From contig JBCDBO010000011.1 of the NCBI GenBank assembly GCA_039183535.1, positions 4,166 through 68,165 of the forward strand: a stretch of DNA of 64,000 nucleotides, written 5' to 3'. The DNA is from JBCAXA01 sp039183535 (lineage in GTDB: Bacteria; Pseudomonadota; Gammaproteobacteria; Steroidobacterales; Woeseiaceae). The notes below the pieces were generated by a model. It was not told where the DNA came from and ran no database searches. It worked only from the letters and a program-made list of their open reading frames with translations. Shown here piece by piece: positions 25,925-34,115 of the stretch (its first letter is position 1; every line of letters begins with the position of its first letter). A program made the translations under genes and the position numbers.

Positions 25925-27217
25925 CTAAGGGCGGCTAGTCGGGTGTTGCTGCAACGAGTGACTGACTAACTCGAAGCTCGCTTGATTCTCAAACAGCTTA
26001 CGAAGTTTGCGGTCCTCGATACCGAGCAAAATCGGTTCCGCGCGTTCGCGGTAAATATTAACTTTGGCGTTGTAAACGCTGCGACTCAAGCCGTGTTTGT
26101 CGGCGATGATCAAACGTCGAATGTTGAAGCCTTGTTCGTTTTTCTCACCCGTCAAATAGCATTTGATCGACGAGATCCGCTCGCCCGACAACTCGAGCCC
26201 TTCCAATTGCGCTAAGTTGTCTTGGGCGTGATCGACGAAGCCGATGGCATCCAATTCAACACCGCTTGGCCGATTATTACGATCGGCGCCGACATGGAAA
26301 TCACCGACGAAAATCTGCCCAGGCAGCGCCTTGTCGATCATCCGCGCCAACTCGATCGTTACGTCACCGACGATGTAATCGTGGATGGTCGGATTGAGTC
26401 CTTCGGCTTGGTGAAACTCATAGCAACTGCCGACATGGAATGCGGCTCGGAGCCGCGGCACTGAGTTCGCCGTTGCACGTTGTTTCGCAATGGCGTTATC
26501 GGCTAGCACCAAATGCATGAATCGGTACAGATTTGCATTAGCGGCATCGCTCTCGTCCCGGTTCCAGATATAGAAGCCGTCACCGGTCGTTGACCGTCCA
26601 AAGCTAACGCCAATCTGGTTGTCCATCAGCTTACTCTGGGCGGAGTTCAGCGAGTAGGAGAGGCTGTTTAGCTGCGTCATCTGCTCGAATGGGCTCAGCA
26701 AGCTGAAGCCGACGATATCGAACAACGCGACGGCGCGGCTTGGTACGAAACTGATCCCGTAGCGTTTGACCATTTGCTCGATAATTTCGAGTTCGGTGGC
26801 GGTACGACCAACCGCTTGGCGAAGCGGCAGATAGCGTGGCTCGATCGCCAACAACCGGGCGATCTTGCGCAGTTGTTTTTCGCTGAATAAACGGCGGTGG
26901 CTGAGTAGGCTTTTGATAAACTCTTCGGACAGTTGCCAGCCACTCGATGCTTGACCGCCGCGTCCCGCTGCATACTCGGCAACGGCGTAGTGGGGAATGA
27001 CCAATATTAGGATGCCGTCCTCGTGCGGAGTCCACCCAAGAATGCACTGCTGCCCTAAGCCCCATTCGGTATGCAGGCTCTTTTCTAGTAGCACCAAGTT
27101 GCTGCGCTCGCGCAGCCCCATCTCGCTCGCTATGCCAACCAACGCATCGAGGTATGGCGAGTAGCTGGCAATTCGCTGGATAGCAGAAGGCGAGATGTCA
27201 TCGATAGTCATGAACAC
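25925..27217 (-). CDS. Protein with class III nucleotidyl cyclase-like domain
   Basis: A 430-residue soluble protein. The N-terminal half (1-160) is not recognised. About residues 165-330 resemble a class III cyclase: AVALFDIVGFSLLSPFEQ carries the first metal Asp, STTGDGFYIW the second, and YIVGDVTIELARMIDKALPGQIFVG corresponds to the end of the catalytic fold. The purine-selecting Lys before GD is Ser/Thr here and the usual VN-x-A-x-R signature is changed to IELARM, so activity or substrate is uncertain. The C-terminal 100 residues are Lys/Arg-rich. It converges on tRNA-Pro and is divergent from the PLP enzyme at 27369. No signal peptide or membrane helix. Confidence 0.68.
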   Translation of the reverse strand: MFMTIDDISPSAIQRIASYSPYLDALVGIASEMGLRERSNLVLLEKSLHTEWGLGQQCILGWTPHEDGILILVIPHYAVAEYAAGRGGQASSGWQLSEEFIKSLLSHRRLFSEKQLRKIARLLAIEPRYLPLRQAVGRTATELEIIEQMVKRYGISFVPSRAVALFDIVGFSLLSPFEQMTQLNSLSYSLNSAQSKLMDNQIGVSFGRSTTGDGFYIWNRDESDAANANLYRFMHLVLADNAIAKQRATANSVPRLRAAFHVGSCYEFHQAEGLNPTIHDYIVGDVTIELARMIDKALPGQIFVGDFHVGADRNNRPSGVELDAIGFVDHAQDNLAQLEGLELSGERISSIKCYLTGEKNEQGFNIRRLIIADKHGLSRSVYNAKVNIYRERAEPILLGIEDRKLRKLFENQASFELVSHSLQQHPTSRP

Positions 27218-27368
27218 CGCATCGGTAGGCGCTGCGGCTAATGCCGCCGCGGGCGACCTAGGCTAGTCGTTCGCCGGCGGTGGTGCAAATAAGACAGGGT
27301 TTGACTTATGTAAGGTTGTTACGCCGTTCACTGCTATCATCTCCTTGCCCGTCGGAGTATCCGCCACG

Positions 27369-28322
27369 ATGAAATTAATTACGGCTGAGGACATTGCCGC
27401 AGCCGCAAATACGCTTGACGGCCGCGTACGCCGGACGCCGGTTGTCGAATTGGCAGCGGCGGGCTTCGGCAACAATATTGCCGGCAAATTCGAGCACTGG
27501 CAGCGAACAGGTACGTTTAAAGCTCGCGGTGCGCTGTTGAGTATCGATGCCCTCGATAAGTCGCAGCGCGAGGCGGGGGTTACCGCGGTCAGCGCCGGCA
27601 ATCATGCCATCGCAACAGCCTTCGCGGCGCGCGAAGCTGGCGTCTCAGCCCACGTGGTGATGACCGCGTCGGCGAATCCGTTGCGCGTACAACGCTGCCG
27701 TGACCTAGGCGCGTTTGTCGAGATCGCTGGCTCCGTTCATGCGGCGTTTGATCGCGTGGCGGCGATTCAGCGCGATGCGGGGCGTGCGTTTATCCACCCG
27801 TTCGACTCACGAGAAATGTTGCTTGGCAGTGCAACGCTGGGTGCGGAAATTGTGGCGCAGTGTCCCGATGTCGAGCGCGTTATTGTCCCTATTGGCGGTG
27901 GTGGGTTGGCGGGCGGTTTGGCTGCTGCCATAAAGTTGCTGCGGCCGGAGTGCCAAGTAATTGGGGTCGAGCCGGACGGTGCCGCGTCGATGCAACTCAG
28001 TTTACGGTGTGGTGAAGCGAAGACGATCGACGAGGTCAAGACAATCGCAGATAGCCTCGGTGCGCCGTATGCGCGACCATATTCGTTCGCGCACTGTGCG
28101 CGGTTTCTTGACCGGGTGGATACCGTGTCTGACAGTGAGTTACGTCGCGCGATGCAGCGATTACATGATTCGCTCGGTTTCGCGGTCGAACCGGCGTGTG
28201 CTGCCTCGACGGCGTGGCTTGAGCGTTACGGTAACAGCGCCGATGGGCGCCGCACGGTGCTGCTGTTTTGCGGCAGTAATATCGATGTCGGCAGCGTTGC
28301 TTCGCTGCTCGTGGACGTGTGA
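27369..28322 (+). CDS. PLP-dependent threonine/serine dehydratase-like enzyme
   Basis: A 317-residue fold-type II PLP enzyme of the threonine ammonia-lyase / serine racemase family. The PLP Lys is in GTFKARGA, followed by SAGNHA and the phosphate-binding PIGGGGLAGGLAA; LLFCGSNID near the C terminus is also typical. There is no ACT regulatory domain, as in catabolic or short biosynthetic forms. The ATG at 27369 is chosen over an upstream TTG (27345) because GGAG lies upstream. The stop overlaps the next start (TGATG). With ilvD in the same run, formation of 2-oxobutyrate for isoleucine is plausible; serine racemase or 3-hydroxyaspartate activity cannot be excluded. Confidence 0.85.
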   Translation: MKLITAEDIAAAANTLDGRVRRTPVVELAAAGFGNNIAGKFEHWQRTGTFKARGALLSIDALDKSQREAGVTAVSAGNHAIATAFAAREAGVSAHVVMTASANPLRVQRCRDLGAFVEIAGSVHAAFDRVAAIQRDAGRAFIHPFDSREMLLGSATLGAEIVAQCPDVERVIVPIGGGGLAGGLAAAIKLLRPECQVIGVEPDGAASMQLSLRCGEAKTIDEVKTIADSLGAPYARPYSFAHCARFLDRVDTVSDSELRRAMQRLHDSLGFAVEPACAASTAWLERYGNSADGRRTVLLFCGSNIDVGSVASLLVDV

Positions 28323-29779
28323 TGGACGCGGCACTTGCGGCGATTGTCGGTGCGGACGGCATTGTCGCTGACGATGCCAAGCAACCCTTTCTGACCGAAT
28401 GGCGCGATCGTCTGCACGGGGCGGCTCGCGCGATCGTCATGCCGCGGACGACTGCCGAGGTTGCAGCCGTTCTTCGTTACTGCGCCGAGCGCGATTTCGC
28501 GGTCGTGCCGCAAGGGGGTAACACTGGCTTGTGCGGCGGCGCAATTGCGACCGATGCCGAACGCGACATCGTTGTTTCGTTACAGCGGATGAACCGTGTC
28601 GTTGCCAGCAACGCGAGCGACAACACGTTGATTGTTGAGGCCGGCTGTACACTCGCGGACGCCCAGGCCGCTGCGGCCGCCGTCGACCGGTATTTTCCGT
28701 TGTCCTTGGCCGCCGAAGGCTCGGCGACTATCGGCGGTAACATCGCGACGAACGCTGGCGGAATTCATGTCCTGAAGTACGGCACGACGCGAGATCTGGT
28801 GCTCGGTCTCGAAGTTGTCCTTGCCGATGGGCAAATTTGGGACGGACTACGGACCGTTCGCAAAAACACGGCGGGCTACGACCTCAAACAGCTGTTTATC
28901 GGTAGTGAAGGTACGCTCGGTATCGTCACTCAAGCGGCACTTAAGTTGTTCCCACGACCGCAGCGCTACGTGACCGCATTCGCTGCCGTTGCGGACATGG
29001 AAGCGGCGGTAGCGCTGTTACATGCGACTAACGCCGCCGCGCCGGGCATGGTCGAGGCTTTTGAACTGATCTCCGCTCAGGCGCTGCAGTTCGTAACGCG
29101 ACACATCGACGGCACGCGTCAGCCTATTTCGTCCGCCGCGCCTTTCTTCGTCTTGGTTGAATTGGGCGGCGGCGAACGATTTCCCCTGCAAGAGCTTACC
29201 GAAGCTACGTTTTCTGAGGCGCTGGAGGGCGGTATCGTTGATGATGTCGTCGTTGCGAGTAGCTTGTCGCAGCGCGATGCGCTGTGGCGCTTGCGGCATT
29301 CAATTTCGCAGGCTCAGAAACCGGAAGGCAGTAGTTTGAAGCACGATGTCTCGGTCCCAGTTTCCGCGCTGGCGGCGTTTCACCACGATACGGAGGCGAT
29401 GCTTGCAGATCTTTGCCCGGGCATCCGACCGGTTGTCTTTGGTCATGTCGGTGACGGTAATTTGCACTACAACCTGTCGCGACCAGAGCGTGGCAGCGAT
29501 GCCGAATTTCTGAAGCTCGCAGATGCGTTGAGTGACTGCGTCTATGACCACGTAGAGCGGTACAATGGGTCGATCGCCGCCGAGCATGGAATCGGTGTGT
29601 TCAAGCAGTCACTGCTGCAAGATCGAATAGCGGATGTTGAATACGGCCTGATGGAAACGCTAAAACACTCTCTCGATGCCGCTGGCCGACTTAACACTGG
29701 CCGAATTGTCGCATCGCGGTCGCCGACACAGGCAGTGCCGACTGACCATCGATCGGGGTCAAAACAGAACTCTCCATGA
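28322..29779 (+). CDS. FAD-linked 2-hydroxyacid dehydrogenase (GlcD/D-lactate dehydrogenase family)
   Basis: A 485-residue FAD_binding_4 plus FAD-oxidase_C protein. The flavin-binding VVPQGGNTGLCGG and GGNIATNAGGIHVLKYGTTRDLVLGLEVVLADG are clear, as is the C-terminal VFGHVGDGNLHYNL and AAEHGIGVFKQ. The family oxidises D-2-hydroxyacids such as D-2-hydroxyglutarate, D-lactate or glycolate. The substrate is not clear from sequence. The ATG at 28322 gives a one-base overlap (TGATG) with the upstream gene; a GTG at 28319 is possible. The stop overlaps the kinase start as ATGA. Confidence 0.9.
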   Translation: MDAALAAIVGADGIVADDAKQPFLTEWRDRLHGAARAIVMPRTTAEVAAVLRYCAERDFAVVPQGGNTGLCGGAIATDAERDIVVSLQRMNRVVASNASDNTLIVEAGCTLADAQAAAAAVDRYFPLSLAAEGSATIGGNIATNAGGIHVLKYGTTRDLVLGLEVVLADGQIWDGLRTVRKNTAGYDLKQLFIGSEGTLGIVTQAALKLFPRPQRYVTAFAAVADMEAAVALLHATNAAAPGMVEAFELISAQALQFVTRHIDGTRQPISSAAPFFVLVELGGGERFPLQELTEATFSEALEGGIVDDVVVASSLSQRDALWRLRHSISQAQKPEGSSLKHDVSVPVSALAAFHHDTEAMLADLCPGIRPVVFGHVGDGNLHYNLSRPERGSDAEFLKLADALSDCVYDHVERYNGSIAAEHGIGVFKQSLLQDRIADVEYGLMETLKHSLDAAGRLNTGRIVASRSPTQAVPTDHRSGSKQNSP

Positions 29780-32340
29780 CTCGAGCGACCGAGCAATCCG
29801 GTGAGCATGCGTCGAGCGTTCCTGAGCTCGATGAGGCCTTACAAGCGTTGTTGGACGGCAATCTTCCGTTCGCGACATTTCGCGACCTGATCGCGAACCG
29901 CGCTTATACCGATACGGATGAGGCTGTTGCTCTGCTCCCATGGTTGGAGCGCTTGCGCGAAGCCAGCAGTTTGCCGGCGCATCTGGTGTCGTTGCTTGAG
30001 TCGGATGTCCGCCGTATCTGCAATGAGGATGTACCGACAGAGGTCGATGTATTCGCTGCCGCGGAGGCGACTGATGGCGACGCCGCCCCAGTCGGGGCTA
30101 GCGACGATCCACCGCTGTCTGCTGAGGTCCTCGCGCTCCGTGAAGCGCACCAGTTGTCGATCGGCGATGTGCTCTGCGAGCGTTATGAAATCGTGAGTCG
30201 CGCACACGGCGGAAATATGTCGGCGGTTTATAAAGGCCACGACGTTCCGACCGGCAATGCCGTCGCTATCAAACTGGTTAGGCCCGAGCTAAGCGGCAGT
30301 GGTAGAGCCGTGCGAGCGCTGCAAGACGAATTCGAGAAAGGACGTCGCTGTCAGCATCCGAACATCGTTCGTTACTACGCCCTGGAACGCCATAACGATG
30401 TCTTTTTTATTGTTATGGAATGGCTGGAAGGCGAGCACCTTGCCGAGCGGATAAATCGCGAACCCGGTGTGGCGCAGAGTTTTGACTGGACATTCAGCAT
30501 CGTTGAGCGGTTAGCGTCGGCGCTCAATGTTATCCATGAGCAGGGCTTCGTCCACGCCGACGTTAAGCCAGGTAATGTCATGCTGCTGACGAATGGCGAC
30601 ATTAAGCTGTTCGATTTTGGCGTTACCCAGGCGTACGGCCAACACGCGAAAGAGCGCGTTGCATTTGATGCCAGCGTACTGGCGGCAGCGACACCGGCGT
30701 ATTCCAGTGCCGGGGTATTGGATGGCGATCCACTGACGCCGTCCGACGACGTCTATTCACTGGCGTGCTTAACCTACCGCATGTTGGCCGGCGCGCGACC
30801 GTACGGCGAATTAACAGCGAAGATGGCCCGCGAGTCGCGGGTCGAACCGGCGCGTATTACCGCATTACCAGCTTCAGCGTGGATGACGATCTCGACGGCG
30901 CTCGGCCACGACCCGGATGAGCGGCCGCAGTCGGTGCCCGCGTTTGTCGAAGGCATCCGGGCGCCGTCTCTGGCGGGATCGCGGCAGCGGCGCATGTCTG
31001 GATCGACGATGGGCTGGTGGCTGGCAACGGCTCTGGTGTTGTTGGTGGCGGTTGCTGTGTTGCTCGGTCGGGATCGGCGCGAATCTACCACTGAGCCGCC
31101 AGCCGTAGCTAGCGAGTCGCAGACGCAGCGGACCGGTGCTGGCGCGATCTTAGAGAGTGAGGTGTTGCCAGCGGTCGATCCGGAAGCGGTCGGCGCGCTG
31201 GCACCGCCCCCGCCTGAGGCTGCCGCGAGCGATACACCGCAGGACAACGCAGCGCTAGAGCCATTGACTAACGCCGGCGACGAAGTGCCGCGCGACGCCG
31301 ACTCGGACGCGAATGCTATTGCGAGCGACGACGACGCGGTCGTTGCCACGGGTGTTTCAATTGTCAATGACGTTGCGGCCGATGATGACAATGCCGCTGC
31401 GATGACGCCCGACGATGACGGTGCCGTAGAGGTGACGCCAGAAGACGATGACGGTGCCGTCGAGATTGCGTCTGACGATGCCTTCGAGGTGTTGCCTGAT
31501 GGGGATATCGTCGCTGGTGCAGCGGTGATTCGGCTACCGGTCACTAGCGACCTTGCACCGCTCAAGCTGGTTGAGACTGACGCGATGCTAACGCTAAGCT
31601 TCGATACGACAGCGCTTGATTCGACGAGCGTCGGCGTTTACTTGAATGCGTTGACGCGCGACCAATACAAGCAGACCTTGTCGTTGCTCGACAGTGGGCT
31701 GCAGCCAATCGTTGGTGGAACGTTGGCGATTCGCTTGCAGCCGCGAGCAAGTTGGATCGATGCGCCAACTCGTTTGTACCGCCTACTGATTACACGACCG
31801 GATACGGGCGGCGTACTGGCTGTGGTACCGATTGAAGTTGCTGATCAGAACGGCCCTGTCGAAACGCTAAACGCGGAACCGGCACCGCTCAATGACGACG
31901 CGGTCGCCGGCGGGTTGCCTAGCGGTAACGCGCCCGTCGGCACCGAGACGGTAGTCGCCAAAGTCGCGGCTGCAGAGGTCGTCGTGGGGTTTGCTAGCGC
32001 GACCCAGACGGTGTTGGAGGACCAACGGGTGGTTACCGTCAGCATCAACAAACGCGGCAATGCGGCGATCGTTGTTCAGGTGGCTATTGACAGTGACAGT
32101 GCGATTGCTGGCGAGGACTTTATCGCGCCGGTTGGCAATACGGTTGAGTTGGCGGCTGATGTATCCAGCGCCGATTTTCGGATCGCGTTGGTCGACGACA
32201 CGCAATGGGAAGCCGAGGAAGTTTTCCGGGTCCGAATTGTTGCGCCGCGCGGTGATGATGCCGTCTTCGAACAGTCACAACTCATCGTCATTCGCGACGA
32301 CGATCCGAAACCTGTCAATGATGTTGGGGAACAGTTTTGA
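29776..32340 (+). CDS. Membrane Ser/Thr protein kinase with C-terminal Calx-beta domain
   Basis: An 854-residue protein. A helical N-terminal region (about 1-115) precedes a Hanks kinase domain with VAIK (Lys166), HADVKPGNVML from 260 and DFG at 280-282; HAD replaces HRD, so it is non-RD. A single membrane helix (about 410-432) is followed by a very acidic linker (about 450-580), a beta-rich segment and a Calx-beta domain near the C terminus (VLEDQRVVTVSINKRGN, SAIAGEDFIAP, VVIRDDD-like end LIVIRDDDPKP), a calcium-binding fold in its family. The topology would place Calx-beta outside the cytoplasm. Its start overlaps the dehydrogenase stop (ATGA) and its stop overlaps the ilvD TTG start (TTGA), so it is translationally embedded in a metabolic operon. 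Confidence 0.88.
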   Translation: MTRATEQSGEHASSVPELDEALQALLDGNLPFATFRDLIANRAYTDTDEAVALLPWLERLREASSLPAHLVSLLESDVRRICNEDVPTEVDVFAAAEATDGDAAPVGASDDPPLSAEVLALREAHQLSIGDVLCERYEIVSRAHGGNMSAVYKGHDVPTGNAVAIKLVRPELSGSGRAVRALQDEFEKGRRCQHPNIVRYYALERHNDVFFIVMEWLEGEHLAERINREPGVAQSFDWTFSIVERLASALNVIHEQGFVHADVKPGNVMLLTNGDIKLFDFGVTQAYGQHAKERVAFDASVLAAATPAYSSAGVLDGDPLTPSDDVYSLACLTYRMLAGARPYGELTAKMARESRVEPARITALPASAWMTISTALGHDPDERPQSVPAFVEGIRAPSLAGSRQRRMSGSTMGWWLATALVLLVAVAVLLGRDRRESTTEPPAVASESQTQRTGAGAILESEVLPAVDPEAVGALAPPPPEAAASDTPQDNAALEPLTNAGDEVPRDADSDANAIASDDDAVVATGVSIVNDVAADDDNAAAMTPDDDGAVEVTPEDDDGAVEIASDDAFEVLPDGDIVAGAAVIRLPVTSDLAPLKLVETDAMLTLSFDTTALDSTSVGVYLNALTRDQYKQTLSLLDSGLQPIVGGTLAIRLQPRASWIDAPTRLYRLLITRPDTGGVLAVVPIEVADQNGPVETLNAEPAPLNDDAVAGGLPSGNAPVGTETVVAKVAAAEVVVGFASATQTVLEDQRVVTVSINKRGNAAIVVQVAIDSDSAIAGEDFIAPVGNTVELAADVSSADFRIALVDDTQWEAEEVFRVRIVAPRGDDAVFEQSQLIVIRDDDPKPVNDVGEQF

Positions 32341-34013
32341 CAAACGATAAAGATCAACGCCGTTATTCGAGCCAAATCGTTGATGGTGTCGAGCAAGCGC
32401 CCAGTCGAGCGATGCTGCGGGCGGTCGGTTTCGACGATGCAGACTTTGCTCGCTCACAAGTAGGCGTTGCCTCAACATTTAGCATGGTCACGCCGTGCAA
32501 CATGCATATCAATGAGCTTGCTGATCACGCGGTTGATGGCGTCGATACGGCCGGCGGAAAAGGCGTGTTGTTTAACACGATTACGATTTCCGATGGCATT
32601 TCGATGGGGACGCCAGGCATGCGTTACTCGTTAGTCAGTCGCGAAGTTATTGCCGATTCGATAGAGACGGTCGTGGCGGGGCAAGGCTTTGATGGTTTTG
32701 TTGCCATCGGTGGTTGCGATAAAAATATGCCGGGTTGTGCAATGGCGATCGCGCGGCTGAATCGACCGGCCGTGTTTGTTTACGGAGGCACTATTCAACC
32801 TGGCCCAGGCCGCACCGATATCGTTTCGGTGTTCGAGGCGGTCGGTGCGCACGCGGCCGGCACGATGTCCGATGATGAGTTGACAGCGGTTGAGCGCGTC
32901 GCAATCCCCGGAGCGGGATCGTGCGGTGGTATGTACACGGCCAATACGATGGCATCGGCCATTGAGGCCTTGGGTCTAAGCTTGCCGGATAGCTCAGCGC
33001 AAGAGGCGGTATCGCAAGCGAAACGCGACGATTGTCGCCGGGCAGGCGAGGCCTGCGTCGAGTTAATTAAGCACGGGATTACGCCAAGCGATATTCTGAG
33101 CCGCGAGGCATTTGAGAACGCCATTGCTGTTGTCATCGCGCTGGGTGGCTCAACCAATGCGGTTTTGCACTTACTGGCGATCGCGCACAGTGCTCATGTC
33201 GAACTTAGCCTTGACGACTTCACCCGTATAGGGAAAAGAACACCGGTGCTCGCCGATTTGCGCCCGTCCGGGCGCTTTTTGATGTCGGAATTGATCGACA
33301 TCGGCGGGATTCAGCCGCTCATGAAGCAAATGTTGAGCGACGGGTTGTTGCATGGCGACACACTGACCGTCACCGGGCAAACGCTGGCGGAAAACTTGGC
33401 CAGTGTCGAGCCGTACAGTGCGACGCAGGAGATCGTCCGTACGATAGCCGCGCCTATAAAAGCGGAGTCACACCTCGTGGTGCTTTACGGCAACCTGGCC
33501 CCGGAAGGTGCAGTTGCGAAAATTTCAGGGAAAGAGGGAACCCGATTCACGGGTACCGCACGCGTATTTAATGCCGAGGAAGAAGCGTTGGCGGCGATAC
33601 TGGATGGGCGAATCGTGGCAGGCGACGTTGTTGTTATTCGCTACGAGGGGCCGCGCGGGGGACCGGGGATGCGGGAAATGCTGAGCCCGACCGGGGCGAT
33701 TATGGGTAAGGGTCTTGGCAACGACGTGGCATTGATTACCGATGGCCGTTTCTCCGGTGGGAGTCACGGTTTTGTTGTCGGTCATGTCGCGCCTGAGGCG
33801 GCGGTCGGCGGTCCGCTCGGACTTGTCGCCGATGGCGATACGATAACGATCGATGCTGAACGGCGGGAGATCACGCTGGCCGTCGATGCTGCGGAGCTCG
33901 ATCAGCGCAGAACGAACTGGCAGCCCGAGAAGACACCGCCGACTCGAGGCGTGTTGGCAAAGTACGCGGGGCGGGTCAGTTCGGCATCGCAAGGCGCCGT
34001 TACGGATTTTTAA
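32337..34013 (+). CDS. ilvD: Dihydroxy-acid dehydratase
   Basis: A 558-residue Fe-S dehydratase that makes 2-oxoacids for valine and isoleucine. Cluster cysteines lie in GGCDKNMPGC and GAGSCGGMYTANTM; the C-terminal GRFSGGSHGFVVGHVAPEA is diagnostic. The start is TTG at 32337, giving the family N terminus (QRRYSSQIVDGVEQAPSRAMLRA); GGGGA lies just upstream. It overlaps the kinase stop by TTGA. Terminated by the hairpin at 34067. Confidence 0.97.
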   Translation: MTNDKDQRRYSSQIVDGVEQAPSRAMLRAVGFDDADFARSQVGVASTFSMVTPCNMHINELADHAVDGVDTAGGKGVLFNTITISDGISMGTPGMRYSLVSREVIADSIETVVAGQGFDGFVAIGGCDKNMPGCAMAIARLNRPAVFVYGGTIQPGPGRTDIVSVFEAVGAHAAGTMSDDELTAVERVAIPGAGSCGGMYTANTMASAIEALGLSLPDSSAQEAVSQAKRDDCRRAGEACVELIKHGITPSDILSREAFENAIAVVIALGGSTNAVLHLLAIAHSAHVELSLDDFTRIGKRTPVLADLRPSGRFLMSELIDIGGIQPLMKQMLSDGLLHGDTLTVTGQTLAENLASVEPYSATQEIVRTIAAPIKAESHLVVLYGNLAPEGAVAKISGKEGTRFTGTARVFNAEEEALAAILDGRIVAGDVVVIRYEGPRGGPGMREMLSPTGAIMGKGLGNDVALITDGRFSGGSHGFVVGHVAPEAAVGGPLGLVADGDTITIDAERREITLAVDAAELDQRRTNWQPEKTPPTRGVLAKYAGRVSSASQGAVTDF

Positions 34014-34024
34014 TCCCTTCTGAC

Positions 34025-34055
34025 TTGACGGTATCGCTAACGGTGCTATCGTCAA
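34025..34055. promoter_or_regulatory. Inverted repeat between ilvD and its terminator
   Basis: TTGACGGTA, 13 bases, TATCGTCAA: nine-base arms with one mismatch. The left arm also reads as a -35 (TTGACG) with TATCGT 16 bases later, so this may be a promoter just before the terminator, or a regulator site. Confidence 0.3.
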
Positions 34056-34066
34056 CCGCTCGCTCG

Positions 34067-34092
34067 AACCCGCCCCTTGGCGGGTTTTTTTT
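34067..34092 (+). terminator. Intrinsic terminator after ilvD
   Basis: Stem AACCCGCC-cctt-GGCGGGTT followed by a run of T. It lies 54 bp after the ilvD stop and 24 bp before the next start, so it could also act as an attenuator for the downstream lysine gene. Confidence 0.85.
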
Positions 34093-34115
34093 GCTGACCG
34101 TTGCGGATCACCGGT

